Notes: generated by a model not told the origin, from the letters alone. Counted from the stretch's first letter, positions 1 through 9,787 are shown. The stretch is DNA of 64,000 nt from Acinetobacter lwoffii (GCF_022967985.1 NZ_JALJVC010000004.1:1-64000), one strand, 5' to 3'. Made by a program: numbers and translations.

Positions 1-19
1 CGCAAGGGAGAGGTTCAAA

Positions 20-46
20 AAAAAGCGCCATCAGGCGCTTTTTTTA
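20..46 (-). terminator. Intrinsic terminator of the SPOR-domain gene
   Basis: A 7-bp GC-rich stem (AAGCGCC/GGCGCTT) with a 4-nt loop is flanked by A and T runs. It lies 12 bases past the stop codon of the minus-strand SPOR gene. The symmetry would also let it stop transcription entering from the left edge. Confidence 0.8.
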
Positions 47-57
47 TTTCTAGAAAT

Positions 58-705
58 TTACCGTTTCACGACGATGGAATCGATCCCGCTATTCTGCAAG
101 GTTTGCTGTGCGATAATTGCAGCTTCTGCAGAATCATAAGGGCCTGAAACCACGCGATACCAGACTTTGCCATTTTCTACACTGCGTACCACATCGGCAG
201 ATAAACCATTGAGAATAATTTCGGCGCGGCGGGCATCGGCCTGATCTGGGTCATCAAAGCTGCGGACTTGCAGAATATAACTGGCCGGAGCGGCAACAGG
301 CGCTTCACTGGCTTCTAAGCCAGGCTCAGTTGTGGTCGCCTCAGGTGGAGCTACTTCAGGTCGAGGCGCTTCTACAATTACTACCGTATCCTGATTTTTG
401 TTTTCAGGGACGGCCTGTTCAGGAATAGGCGTCACTTGTTGCTGTGGTAACAGGTCATAAAAACGGTAATCTTTATTGGTATCTTCTTCTTGGACAGATT
501 CAGCACTTGTTTGAGTTTTCGGTTTGACCGGTTCCCATGGCTTCCAGAGCATCAGTGCCATTAAAAAACTTAACACGATTAAAATGATCACGAGTGTGCC
601 GAGCCAGGTTGGAATAAGTGGCTTTTTAGGCTTATTCGGTCTTTCAGATACACCGCGCTGCGTTTTTCCAAACACTTGGGATTTTCCTCTTATTAATCGG
701 GACAT
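58..705 (-). CDS. SPOR-domain cell envelope protein (FtsN-like architecture)
   Basis: This 215-residue protein has a basic cytoplasmic N-terminus (about 1-33), one membrane segment (about 34-55, ending in LMALMLWKPW), a low-complexity Pro/Glu/Thr/Ala linker (about 60-140) and a C-terminal SPOR domain (about 141-214, starting YILQVRSF). SPOR domains bind denuded glycan strands of septal peptidoglycan, so a role in division or wall remodelling is expected. This arrangement is that of FtsN and of other SPOR proteins such as DedD. It is the last gene of a minus-strand run after argS, separated by a 232-bp spacer. FtsN identity is plausible, because ftsN often neighbours argS, but is not proven from architecture alone. 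Confidence 0.8.
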   Translation of the reverse strand: MSRLIRGKSQVFGKTQRGVSERPNKPKKPLIPTWLGTLVIILIVLSFLMALMLWKPWEPVKPKTQTSAESVQEEDTNKDYRFYDLLPQQQVTPIPEQAVPENKNQDTVVIVEAPRPEVAPPEATTTEPGLEASEAPVAAPASYILQVRSFDDPDQADARRAEIILNGLSADVVRSVENGKVWYRVVSGPYDSAEAAIIAQQTLQNSGIDSIVVKR

Positions 706-868
706 ATAGAAAAGGCATAACAGCAGTTATGCCCCTACTATCACTTCATCCTATGTGATCAGGATACAAAAGTCATCCTCTAGATCACAAATCACACAGA
801 ATTTTAATTTATCTGTATCTTCAAGCACATAGCTGAAGTTACAAAATGTCTGCTCAGCAGATAAACGG

Positions 869-947
869 CAGTGTTTTGCTTACATGCTCGCTTCGAGCCT
901 AGCTCTCGCCTTGCGAGCATGCAAAACAGTGTTTTGCTTACATGCTC
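869..947. repeat. 21-bp direct repeat with enclosed inverted repeat at the argS 3' end
   Basis: A 21-bp sequence beginning CAGTGTTTTGC and ending CATGCTC occurs at 869-889 and again at 927-947. The second copy contains the argS stop codon. The segment between them forms an imperfect inverted repeat (GTTTTGC...CATGCTCGC against GCGAGCATGCAAAAC, about 873-927). GCAAAAC-AGT-GTTTTGC at about 921-937 is a further perfect small palindrome. The hairpin lies immediately downstream of argS and may help end its transcript, but it has no strong T-run. Confidence 0.6.
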
Positions 948-2728
948 TCAGGAGCTGACACACCTAAAAGTTCTAAACCGTTACGCAGTACCTGACGCAC
1001 GTTCACTGATAACAATAAGCGTGCTTGGGTCAATTCAGCATCATCACCGAGTACTTTATTGTCGTTGTACCAGCCGTGGAACAAGGCTGCCAGCTCTTTC
1101 AGGTAATTACCGATTTGATGTGGTTCATAGCTGTTTGCAGCACGGACCAGAATTTCCGGATAGGCCGCTAGTTTGGCCAGGATTTCAGTTTCAGCATCAA
1201 GCTCCAGCTTAGCCGCCAAATTACGTGCTGCTGTAGCATCAAAGTTGACATTGGTAGACGCTGCTTTTTCTAACATACGACAGATACGGGCGTGTGCATA
1301 CTGGATGTAATACACTGCATTGTCCTTGCTTTGTGACACAGCAAGATCCAGGTCAAAATCAATGTGCTGTTCAGACTTACGCATTACGTAGTAAAAACGT
1401 GCAGCATCATTGCCAACTTCTTTACGCAGATCACGCAAGGTCACAAACTGGCCTGAACGGGATGACATTTGTACCATCTCGCCGCCACGCCATAGGCTCA
1501 CGAACTGAACCAGAAGAACCGTTAATTTTTTCGAGTCATAGCCCAGCGCATCAATGGCCGCTTTTACACGTGCGATATAACCGTGGTGATCTGAACCCCA
1601 GATATCGATGATATCGGTATAGCCACGTTGTAACTTGTTCAGGTGGTAAGCGATGTCAGACGCGAAGTAAGTGGTCTGACCATTACGACGTTTCACGACA
1701 CGGTCTTTTTCATCACCGAATGCAGTGGATTTGAACCAGATGTTGCCATCCAGTTCATACAGGAAACCACGCTGATCTAAGGTCTGTAAGGCTTCTTCAA
1801 TTTTGTCTGTCAATGATTCTTCGCTGAACCATTGATTGAAGGTTACACCAAATTCGCCTAGGTCATCTTTAATATCATCTAAGATAGCTTTAAGCGCGGC
1901 TTGCAAGAATACGCGGTAGCCTGTGCCAATTAACGCTTGTGAATTAAAGATCAAACCATCGATGTGTTTTTCTTTATCGCCAGACAATATGACTTTATTG
2001 CCATCTGCATCTAATTCAGCTGCAAACTGTACATCTTCAGGCACGTTTTTATACACGTCAGCCACAGGACGTACATAGGCGTCGCCATCCTGATCAATAA
2101 TGCTTTGCGCGATTTCTTTAACGTAGTCGCCTTGGTAGGCATTTTTTGGGAACACCAGTTCCTGACCCGTTAATTCTAGGTAGCGCAGATAAGTCGAAGT
2201 CGCCAGAATGTCCATTTGACGGCCAGCATCATTGACATAGTATTCGCGATCGACTTTTGCACCGGTCGCTTCAAGCAAGTTCGCAACCGTCATGCCATAC
2301 GCAGCACCACGACCATGACCTACGTGCAGGCTAGAGGTTGGGTTGGCAGACACGAATTCAACCTGAATACGTTTATCCGCATTGACCTGGGTACGACCAT
2401 AAGTCGCCTGTTGTGCCTGGATTTGATCAAGGACTGCAAAGCGCTGGTCAGCATTCAGGAAGAAGTTAATAAAACCAGGACCGGCAATTTCTGCCTTGCT
2501 GATATCTGCCACTTCAGGCAGGGCAGCAAGAATTTTTTCCGCTAAATCACGTGGCTTCATACCCGCAGCTTTCGACGCGATCATGGCAATATTCGACGCA
2601 AAGTCACCATGGCTTCGGTCTTTGGTACGCGTCAAATTACTTGTATTGTTCCAGTCAGATGGGAGTACGCCTTGTGCCTGTAAAGTGTGCACTGCATGAT
2701 CGAGAGCTGCTTGTATTGCCGTATTCAT
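938..2728 (-). CDS. argS: Arginyl-tRNA synthetase
   Basis: This class I aminoacyl-tRNA synthetase charges tRNA-Arg with arginine in the cytoplasm. The protein is about 596 residues, usual for the family. It has the N-terminal additional domain, the HIGH signature as HVGHGRGAA (about 121-129), the WGSDHHGYI segment, and a KMSKS-equivalent loop MSSRSGQ, followed by the helical DALR anticodon-binding domain to the C-terminus. I start at the ATG at 2728 (MNTAIQAALDHAV). The in-frame start 45 bases upstream would add a hydrophobic extension that the family lacks. The gene stands alone and is convergent with nothing; the SPOR gene follows on the same strand. Confidence 0.96.
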   Translation of the reverse strand: MNTAIQAALDHAVHTLQAQGVLPSDWNNTSNLTRTKDRSHGDFASNIAMIASKAAGMKPRDLAEKILAALPEVADISKAEIAGPGFINFFLNADQRFAVLDQIQAQQATYGRTQVNADKRIQVEFVSANPTSSLHVGHGRGAAYGMTVANLLEATGAKVDREYYVNDAGRQMDILATSTYLRYLELTGQELVFPKNAYQGDYVKEIAQSIIDQDGDAYVRPVADVYKNVPEDVQFAAELDADGNKVILSGDKEKHIDGLIFNSQALIGTGYRVFLQAALKAILDDIKDDLGEFGVTFNQWFSEESLTDKIEEALQTLDQRGFLYELDGNIWFKSTAFGDEKDRVVKRRNGQTTYFASDIAYHLNKLQRGYTDIIDIWGSDHHGYIARVKAAIDALGYDSKKLTVLLVQFVSLWRGGEMVQMSSRSGQFVTLRDLRKEVGNDAARFYYVMRKSEQHIDFDLDLAVSQSKDNAVYYIQYAHARICRMLEKAASTNVNFDATAARNLAAKLELDAETEILAKLAAYPEILVRAANSYEPHQIGNYLKELAALFHGWYNDNKVLGDDAELTQARLLLSVNVRQVLRNGLELLGVSAPESM

Positions 2729-2987
2729 AATCAGTCGAAAATAGAGATCGCAGAAAAACAGCAAATATAGCAAATTTCAGGCTGTTTAGGTAAAAGCATT
2801 TCTCGGGAATAAAAAGTGGAGGATCACTTCGTCAGAAGTTTTTGACTAAAGAAAGGGAAAATCAACGGATTAATCCCGTGAAAATAAAACCAGTTTTTAG
2901 CTCAACATTTCAGATGAAAAAAACAATGCTTCACCGTACAGAATTTGGCTTATATTAGTCATCTGAAAACAGTAAAAAGAGCATGTC

Positions 2988-3275
2988 GTGGCTGCATCAC
3001 AACGTCCGACCATTATCGGTCATATTCCTAAACTCCCTGCAAAATGGGCATTGATTATTGTGCCTTTTATCCTGTCCTGCCTGATGAGTGGCATCATTTC
3101 CATGATCAATATGCTGCGCAATCTTGGCTGGATTGATGGATTTATGGCACTCTGGTTTCATAACTGGATGATTTCTTGGGCGATTGCTTTTCCGATTGTG
3201 GTGACCTTATTGCCATTCGTACGCAAATTCACTGGGCTATTGGTCGATATGTCCGGACCTCAGCCACCCAAGTGA
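2988..3275 (+). CDS. DUF2798 family small membrane protein
   Basis: A 95-residue protein with two predicted membrane helices (about 19-41 and 57-78). The layout, PKLPAKWALIIVPFILSCLMSG...W...W, matches the DUF2798 family, whose function is unknown. It reads from a GTG start. The ATG five bases upstream is out of frame. The gene is single and lies between argS (divergent) and the DUF445 gene (convergent). Confidence 0.75.
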   Translation: MAASQRPTIIGHIPKLPAKWALIIVPFILSCLMSGIISMINMLRNLGWIDGFMALWFHNWMISWAIAFPIVVTLLPFVRKFTGLLVDMSGPQPPK

Positions 3276-3363
3276 TCATTTTTTAAATCTTAAATTTGAT
3301 CTGGCTGGAGTCAATTCTTGGATATTTTAAAAGTCGGGATGTATGGGACGAATAGCGTCATCT

Positions 3364-4665
3364 TTAAATTAAATGCTCTACCGCCGCCCGGATAATCCCA
3401 AGTACCAGACCGATACAGGCACCGACCACGACTCCATTGACCCGGATCATATGCAGGTCGCCGCCGACTTCATTTTCAATCTTGTCGATCATCTCGCTTG
3501 AATCCCATTCGTGAATGCGCTCGCTGATAAAACGAATCACTTTTTCACTATACTGGTCACTCAGGTCAACCGCGATTCCGCTGAGACGTTTATTCAGCAG
3601 CTCACGTACCGAGGCATTCGAGATAATATTTTCTCCGACCTGCTGGATGGCAATTCTAAGATTTTCCGCAATCCCCGAATCCGGTTTTTGCAAGTCAGCC
3701 TTGATCGCATCACATAAAATCACCACCGCACCGCTGATAAAATTCAGCACTTGTGGGCTATCCAGTAAGGCATCTTTGGTTTCATTCAGACGCTGGCTGG
3801 CTTCACTGTCATTATCCGCCAGCTGTAACATCCAGCTATGTCCCATGCTCTCAATTTTAAGTCGCCATGGATGATCTGGATCGGCCAGCATGGCTTCAAC
3901 GCGCCCGATCACGGAATCAATACTGCGTTGCTGCACGTCAATCCCGATCCAGCTGGCGCCTTTGGCCAGTTTCCACACGCCCATTTCCTTAAACAGGTTG
4001 CGGGTCAGCTCGCGGGTTTGTTCCGGATGCGAGGTCATCCAGGCATGCACCACATCCAGTCCTCGCTGTAGCACATCCTGATGGAAATCATTGTCCAGAA
4101 CGGCATGCAGCATTTCACTGGCCAGAGTATTGATCTGGGTATTTTTGACCCATTGCACGCTGTTGCTCTGGATAAATCCGGCAATCTGTTCCTGTCCCAC
4201 AAATTCAAAGATTTTAGGCACCGTCTGTTGAATGACCTGAGTCACTTGGGCATTGTTTTGTGGATTGGCCAGCCAGCGTCCTGCAGCCAGACTCAGGTCG
4301 GTACTGTCCAGACTGCGCTGTACAATTTGCGGAGAAAGAAAATTTTCCTGCACAAAACGGCCCATCGACTCTGCAATACGGGCCTTGTTACGTGGAATGA
4401 TTTCGGTATGGTCACGTAAAAACTTGGGAATAGGCAATCTGCCAAAAGGGTTACGAAACAGTACGGTAATCGCATACCAATCCGCCAGACCACCGACCAC
4501 ACCCGCTTCTGCCGAGAGCATCAGAATATGAATGAGCCAGACATATTCGGGTAGCAGTTTGGCTGCAACCATCAATGCCAACCAGATCAGTACGGCGACC
4601 ACCAGGGCGATGGTCGCGAAACGTTTACTGCGTTGTAAGCTCGGGGAGATACGCTCTGTCTGCAT
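3364..4665 (-). CDS. DUF445 family membrane protein
   Basis: A 433-residue inner-membrane protein. An N-terminal hydrophobic hairpin (about 17-60) contains the family-typical GVVGGLADWYAITVLFRNPFG-like stretch followed by LPIPKF...IIPRNKARIAESMG. Next comes a long soluble helical region, and a final membrane segment (about 408-428). These features place it in DUF445 (YjiN-like); no biochemical role is established. Its start lies 11 bases from the end of the lipoprotein gene, so the two are probably co-transcribed. Confidence 0.85.
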   Translation of the reverse strand: MQTERISPSLQRSKRFATIALVVAVLIWLALMVAAKLLPEYVWLIHILMLSAEAGVVGGLADWYAITVLFRNPFGRLPIPKFLRDHTEIIPRNKARIAESMGRFVQENFLSPQIVQRSLDSTDLSLAAGRWLANPQNNAQVTQVIQQTVPKIFEFVGQEQIAGFIQSNSVQWVKNTQINTLASEMLHAVLDNDFHQDVLQRGLDVVHAWMTSHPEQTRELTRNLFKEMGVWKLAKGASWIGIDVQQRSIDSVIGRVEAMLADPDHPWRLKIESMGHSWMLQLADNDSEASQRLNETKDALLDSPQVLNFISGAVVILCDAIKADLQKPDSGIAENLRIAIQQVGENIISNASVRELLNKRLSGIAVDLSDQYSEKVIRFISERIHEWDSSEMIDKIENEVGGDLHMIRVNGVVVGACIGLVLGIIRAAVEHLI

Positions 4666-4676
4666 AGATCATCCTG

Positions 4677-5228
4677 TCAGGAGGGATTGGCCGGTTGCGG
4701 TTGCAGCACTGCACCGGATGGACTTAAACCATATTTAGCCCCAAGTGACTGTAAAATCAAGCGGGCATCAAAGGCATCTTGAGGCGCCTGATTGGCCTTG
4801 AAGCATTCAATGGTATAAGCCACCTGGGCAGGATCCAGAGTCACGGTATAAGGACGGTCATAGAATGGGTCTGGCCAGAATCCCGGATATCGGCGGTAAT
4901 ACCCGTAAGGATAAAAGCTTGGCGCCGGATAGACGATGGCTTGCCGTGGAGGTTGCTGGGTGCGGTTACTTGGATCATTCAGTACCCTGAAGAATTGAAA
5001 ACCATTTTGTACGGTAGTCTGTGCGGCTTTGAGCAGGGTAATTTCTTCAGCTGTGCCAAAGCTCATATTGGGACGGGCCTGAAAGCTGATACGGTAAGTG
5101 TTGCTATTGAGGGGAGTGGTACTGTAGCGACCTAACTGATCAAATGTTAAGGGCTTTGAGGGTGTGGTTGCACAGCCAGTCAGGCTGATGGCAGCAATCA
5201 TACTCAATCCCAGTAGCATGTTTTTCAT
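4677..5228 (-). CDS. DUF4136-like lipoprotein
   Basis: A 183-residue protein with a clear lipoprotein signal: MKNMLLGLSMIAAISLTGC, with the lipobox Cys at residue 19. It should be anchored in the cell envelope. The mature part contains a Pro/Tyr-rich stretch (YPAPSFYPYGYYRRYPGFWPD) in the middle and otherwise resembles DUF4136-type lipoproteins of unknown function. It precedes the DUF445 gene by 11 bp on the same strand, suggesting a two-gene operon. Confidence 0.7.
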   Translation of the reverse strand: MKNMLLGLSMIAAISLTGCATTPSKPLTFDQLGRYSTTPLNSNTYRISFQARPNMSFGTAEEITLLKAAQTTVQNGFQFFRVLNDPSNRTQQPPRQAIVYPAPSFYPYGYYRRYPGFWPDPFYDRPYTVTLDPAQVAYTIECFKANQAPQDAFDARLILQSLGAKYGLSPSGAVLQPQPANPS

Positions 5229-5280
5229 GTTCGATCTCCTGATGCAATGATCCAGTTCAGACAGCCGGTCTTAAAAAATC

Positions 5281-5820
5281 TTAAAAACTGCTATCGGGCT
5301 GGGTCAGGAAAGTAAGTTCTTCATTGGTCGATTCACGACCCAGGATTTGGTTCCGATGCGGGTAACGTCCAAAGCGGTCAATAATGACTTTATGCTTTTT
5401 CTCGAATTCCAGATTGGTCGGATTGCCCAGACGCTGAAACAGTTTTAAGGCGAATTCATGAATCAGTTTGGATTCGCTGTGCATAAATGGCATATACAGA
5501 AAGGCACGCTGTTCCGGACTGAGCTGTTGATCTAGATTCAGGCTGATGGTTTCCTGAGCCAAGGCCAGTGCCAGACTGTCTTGGGCAAAAGCTTGGGGAG
5601 AATCACGGAATAAATTTCGTGAAAATTGATCTAGCACAATAATTTCGGCCAGCCGACCTTCTGCTGTTTTACGCCAGCCCCAAAGTTCAGCCCGGGCTGC
5701 CTGCTGATGGGTGCTCATGAACTGCTGCGCAATACTTTGGTCGAATTCATGACTTTGGCTAAACCATAAGGGCTGGCTGTCCGCATGAAACCAGAAGTCT
5801 AAAATATCTTGATAATTCAT
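5281..5820 (-). CDS. DUF924 family protein (TPR-like)
   Basis: A 179-residue soluble protein of the DUF924 family. It shows the family hallmarks: an N-terminal ILDFWF, the central WRKTAEGRLAEIIVLDQFSRNLFR motif, YMPFMHSE, and a C-terminal FGRYPHRNQILGRESTNEE. The family has an all-helical TPR-like fold and unknown function. It lies 52 bp upstream of the lipoprotein gene on the same strand and may share its transcript. It is divergent from gshA. Confidence 0.88.
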   Translation of the reverse strand: MNYQDILDFWFHADSQPLWFSQSHEFDQSIAQQFMSTHQQAARAELWGWRKTAEGRLAEIIVLDQFSRNLFRDSPQAFAQDSLALALAQETISLNLDQQLSPEQRAFLYMPFMHSESKLIHEFALKLFQRLGNPTNLEFEKKHKVIIDRFGRYPHRNQILGRESTNEELTFLTQPDSSF

Positions 5821-6031
5821 AATATTTACAATTCATTAGCATCTATTTGTTAATAAAATCACAAATTTTCCATGTCTTATAGAGGAAGTTTGTGTTAAAA
5901 ATTTGCCAAATTAAAAATCAATAGTTTGCCTGAAAACTAGGCAGCCTGTCATGTGCCGGCACGAAATCACGTTATACTGATTAAACCGATGATTTTAATT
6001 TAATAATTTAGCCCCCTTAAGCGAGATTGTA

Positions 6032-7609
6032 ATGAGTCAACCTGAATCGACTTCCCAAAATGTGTTACCGACCTGGGTCGAGTCGTCACTCATCAAAGGC
6101 ATGCTGCGTGGTATCGAGCGTGAAAGCTTACGTATGCAAAGTGATGGTTTCCTGTCACAGGCAGCGCATCCTCGTGCCTTGGGTTCAGCCTTGACTCATC
6201 CACATATCACCACGGACTATTCTGAAGCATTGATGGAGTTTATTACTCCGCCACAAGACAGTATTAAAAAGGCGCTGGACTATCTCAGCGATATTCATGC
6301 AATTGTACATCGCCATCTGGAAAATGATGAAAAGCTCTGGCCTTTGTCGATGCCGTGTATGCTGGACAGCCGCGATGACAGTATTCCGCTGGCACAGTAT
6401 GGCAGCTCGAATATCGGTTTATTTAAAACCTTGTATCGTCATGGTCTAGGTGTGCGTTATGGCCGCCGTATGCAGACGATTTCAGGTGTGCATTACAACC
6501 TGTCTTTCCCGGATCATCTGTTCGAGGCCTTGCAACAGCAGGAACAGGACGAGGCGCTGCAAGCATTGAGCTTGCAGGATTATCGCAGTCATCGCTATAT
6601 GGGCCTGATCCGTAACTTTATTCGTCTGACCCCACTGGTGATGTTCCTGATCGGGGCCAGTCCGGCGGTCTGCCAGTGCTTTATGACTGGCCGTGATCAT
6701 TTCTTGCTGCCATTGGTCAAAGGTACCTTGTATTCGCCTTATGCGACTGCACTGCGTATGGGACGTTTTGGCTATCAAAACTCTGCGCAGAAACAGCTCG
6801 GTATTCATTACAATAATTTGCAGGACTATCTGGACGGACTGCAAAAAGCCGTCAAAACGCCGTATAAACCGTTTAGTCGTCTGGGACTAGATGATGCCAA
6901 TGGTCAGCCGATCCAGATCAATGATCATGTGCTACAAATCGAAAATGAATATTACAGTCTGGTGCGCCCGAAACAGGTGCCACTCGCGGGTGAAACCCCG
7001 TCGCAGGCACTGGAAAATCGTGGGATTGCCTATGTCGAGTTACGTGCCGTCGATGTCAATCCCTATAGCCCGATTGGGATTAATGAAGATACGGCCGGCT
7101 TCCTCGAAGTGGTAGCTTTGTACTGTTTATTGCAGGACAGTCCGGCGCTCCTCAGCGATGAACAGGATATCATTGAGCAGAATCAGGCCGAGGTCGTGAA
7201 TCGTGGCCGTGCGCCAAATGCGGCAATTATGGAAAATGGTCAGTCTTATCCGATTGAAGACTGGTGTGCCATGCATTTACAACGTATGCATCCTCTGGCC
7301 AAGCTGTTAAATTCGGCCTATGACACCACCTTATATACTGATGCTCTAAAAACCATGATGATCCGGGTTGATGAAGTCGATGCCACCTTGTCTGCCCTAG
7401 TGGTCGGGGATACGCGTGAACAGGGCAGTATGTGGCATTTTGGCCAACATCTGGCCCAGCAACACAGCAGTGTCTATGAAGCGCATCAGCTCAGTCCGGA
7501 AACACTGGCTTATTTTGAAGAAATGTCACAAAAGTCATTGCAGCAACAACAGCAACTCGAGCAAGATAGCAGCGTCAGTTTTGCTGATTATTTAGCCCAA
7601 TATCGATAA
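6032..7609 (+). CDS. gshA: Glutamate-cysteine ligase
   Basis: Catalyses the ATP-dependent joining of glutamate and cysteine, the first and limiting step of glutathione synthesis. The 525-residue length and motifs (GIERESLR near residue 28, TTDYSEALMEFITPP, YRHGLGVRYGRRMQTISGVHYN, YVELRAVDVNPYSPIGI) fit the gammaproteobacterial GshA family. The Gln/Glu-rich C-terminus is harmless low complexity. A -10-like TATACT near 5973 is the only promoter element I can point to. dsbB follows 19 bp downstream, probably in the same transcript. The partner gene gshB is 29 kb away in this window. Confidence 0.96.
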   Translation: MSQPESTSQNVLPTWVESSLIKGMLRGIERESLRMQSDGFLSQAAHPRALGSALTHPHITTDYSEALMEFITPPQDSIKKALDYLSDIHAIVHRHLENDEKLWPLSMPCMLDSRDDSIPLAQYGSSNIGLFKTLYRHGLGVRYGRRMQTISGVHYNLSFPDHLFEALQQQEQDEALQALSLQDYRSHRYMGLIRNFIRLTPLVMFLIGASPAVCQCFMTGRDHFLLPLVKGTLYSPYATALRMGRFGYQNSAQKQLGIHYNNLQDYLDGLQKAVKTPYKPFSRLGLDDANGQPIQINDHVLQIENEYYSLVRPKQVPLAGETPSQALENRGIAYVELRAVDVNPYSPIGINEDTAGFLEVVALYCLLQDSPALLSDEQDIIEQNQAEVVNRGRAPNAAIMENGQSYPIEDWCAMHLQRMHPLAKLLNSAYDTTLYTDALKTMMIRVDEVDATLSALVVGDTREQGSMWHFGQHLAQQHSSVYEAHQLSPETLAYFEEMSQKSLQQQQQLEQDSSVSFADYLAQYR

Positions 7610-7628
7610 AAAAATAAGAGGATTCACC

Positions 7629-8156
7629 ATGCAATGGGGTTATCGCTTCGTGAGTGGTATGTTGTTTCTGGCTGCTGTCATCGGCATGGCATTTGCCTTA
7701 TATCTTGAGCATGTACAAGGTCTGGCGCCTTGTCCGCTCTGTGTGTTTCAGCGTGTTGGATTAATCGGACTCGGGATCATCTCACTGATCGCATTCCTGC
7801 ATAATCCTGCATCCAATCTCATGAAGCGGCTATATGCCTTGCTGGGTTCGCTCAGTATTTTGTGGGCTGTGGGCGTGGCTGCACGTCATGTCTGGCTACA
7901 GAACCTGCCACCGGATCAGGTGCCGAGCTGTGGTCCCGGTCTGGAATACTGGCTGGAAACCCTGCCGATGCAGTCTGTACTGCAACAGGTCTTAAATGGT
8001 TCAGGGGAATGTGCCGCGATTGACTGGACCTTCTTGGGTCAATCCTTGCCTGTCTGGTCTTTGATCTTTTTCAGTATTTTATTGCTGATTAGCCTGTGGC
8101 AACTACTGCGTAAATATAAAAAGGCACCGGTTAAACGACTCAGAGATAAATATTAA
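7629..8156 (+). CDS. dsbB: Disulfide bond formation protein B
   Basis: An inner-membrane quinone reductase that reoxidises periplasmic DsbA. The 175-residue protein has four predicted membrane helices. The first periplasmic loop carries the CPLC pair (about residues 36-39, followed by VFQR), and the second carries the partner cysteines (CGPGLEYW... and ...GSGECAAID). This is the complete catalytic set of DsbB. The start has a good ribosome site (AGAGG). It is placed directly after gshA and ends at a strong terminator. Confidence 0.95.
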   Translation: MQWGYRFVSGMLFLAAVIGMAFALYLEHVQGLAPCPLCVFQRVGLIGLGIISLIAFLHNPASNLMKRLYALLGSLSILWAVGVAARHVWLQNLPPDQVPSCGPGLEYWLETLPMQSVLQQVLNGSGECAAIDWTFLGQSLPVWSLIFFSILLLISLWQLLRKYKKAPVKRLRDKY

Positions 8157-8168
8157 TTCCGTATTTAA

Positions 8169-8198
8169 TAAAAAAGCCCTCAATCGAGGGCTTTTTTA
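8169..8198. terminator. Bidirectional terminator between dsbB and the hydrolase gene
   Basis: GCCCTC/GAGGGC stem with a 4-nt loop, A-run before and T-run after. It sits between two convergent genes and can serve both. Confidence 0.85.
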
Positions 8199-8209
8199 TT
8201 TGCTTCAGT

Positions 8210-9541
8210 TTAGGTCAGGGCTATGCCTTCCAGACTGTCCAGATCCATCACATATTCATGAATCTGATCAAAGGCTTCATCTTCTACACTTGGATAGAAC
8301 CAGCGCGCCACCTGCTCGGCCACTAGCGGATGATACTGAATTTCAAAATGGTTCAGGCCGTAAAAAATCGCCTTGTTTGCATCGGGGACTTTGAGCTGGA
8401 AACGCGGATTGGGATGCTCGCCCAAAGCACTTTTAATACTGACCAGATAATCACCAATTACATGTAAGGTCTTGTTTTTTCGGTTTTCAAACTCGATGGT
8501 ACCGGCGACCAGATAGGTATCGATATGCGAGGGAATTGGGGCAGGTTTACGGTGATCATCCATAAAGCCGATCCGTAGCGGATTATGCTCCCAGTCATCA
8601 TCCCGGACGCTGCCATGGCGTAAATCCAGAATACCGTTACTGCGAATATTGACCAGATGGCCAAGCAACCGGATCAGTGGAAAATGTCCGAGTTTGTCCT
8701 GCAAGCTAAAACCAAAACGTTCCAGTACCGCACCATGATGCGGTGAACCCATACAGACCAGATTCTCCACCATGTTGACCCAGCTATACACATTCTGCTT
8801 GCCATAGAACAGTGCGCTGCGTGACACCAGTCCACCCATGCTATGGCCGATCAGGTCAATACTGGTAATTCTAGGATTGCGAACAACCAGATCCTGTAAG
8901 GTATTCGCCAGACTGCGACCATTGGCAGAAATCCGGCGTCCAGTATTGTAATTCAGGTAGAGCATGGTATTGCGGTCGCGCTGCGCCAGTAATTTTGCCC
9001 CAATGCCTTCATATTTGCGATTTGACCAGTCGAGATGGTTCATGCATAAGCCATGTACAAACAAAGTAATACGACCGCTTAGCTCACCTTTTTGCAGCGA
9101 GCCATAATGGTCATAGATCACCATCGGCAGGGCTAGAGGGTTTTGATATTTCAGCAGATAATCCCCGATAATGCCATTTAAGACACTGACCAGAAAATGC
9201 AAGGAAGGTGTCAGCGGTTTATTATGCAGTTTAGGAAAGCGTTCAATAATCTGGCGCAAAGCAGGGGCAATCAGGGTATTGCCGTAATGAAATAGCATGT
9301 CATAAGACATTTGATAGAGCCGCACAATCGACGGAATATTCTGAATTTTTTCAGAATTATTTTCACTTAAACCGAAAATACTCATTAAAATTTCGCGTTG
9401 AATACTCTTGATCAGCTCCTGGATCACATCGTTAAAGCGCATCGTCACCAGCTGCGCCAGACCTTCCAGTACATCGGCCTGACTCGGCGGGGTCCGATCC
9501 CATCGACAATAGGTTTCATGTAACGGTGTCAAACTTGGCAT
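8210..9541 (-). CDS. Alpha/beta hydrolase, lipase/esterase-like
   Basis: About 443 residues. The C-terminal two thirds form an alpha/beta hydrolase. The oxyanion strand is LFVHGLCMNHLDW, the nucleophile elbow is GHSMGG (Ser nucleophile), and a late histidine occurs near GLNHFEIQYHP. The N-terminal part (about 1-140) is helical and not recognised. No signal peptide is visible, so it is probably cytoplasmic or membrane-associated. The ATG at 9541 is chosen because AAGGA lies nine bases before it; an upstream in-frame ATG at 9559 has no such site. The substrate is unknown. Confidence 0.82.
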   Translation of the reverse strand: MPSLTPLHETYCRWDRTPPSQADVLEGLAQLVTMRFNDVIQELIKSIQREILMSIFGLSENNSEKIQNIPSIVRLYQMSYDMLFHYGNTLIAPALRQIIERFPKLHNKPLTPSLHFLVSVLNGIIGDYLLKYQNPLALPMVIYDHYGSLQKGELSGRITLFVHGLCMNHLDWSNRKYEGIGAKLLAQRDRNTMLYLNYNTGRRISANGRSLANTLQDLVVRNPRITSIDLIGHSMGGLVSRSALFYGKQNVYSWVNMVENLVCMGSPHHGAVLERFGFSLQDKLGHFPLIRLLGHLVNIRSNGILDLRHGSVRDDDWEHNPLRIGFMDDHRKPAPIPSHIDTYLVAGTIEFENRKNKTLHVIGDYLVSIKSALGEHPNPRFQLKVPDANKAIFYGLNHFEIQYHPLVAEQVARWFYPSVEDEAFDQIHEYVMDLDSLEGIALT

Positions 9542-9787
9542 CTGATCCTGTCCTTTCAATGAGCCGCATGTGGTGCCATCTTTCTTTTTAAAGAACTTCG
9601 CGGTATAAATTCTTTTTCTTGTTGAGTTTCCTGATTTTGAGGGCCTCAGCTTAAAATAACGAGAATGAGAGAAGATTTTGAGCTTTTTTGTCAGACAATT
9701 TAAGCAATTAACTGGTCTTATAACGTAGTGTACTTCACATTATTTAAATTAAATTTTGATGATTGATGGGTTTTTTGTTGGTAGTTC

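Noticed and set aside
871..1212. 113-codon ORF at the argS 3' end
   Set aside because: Antisense to argS and initiated within the repeat; no coding character.
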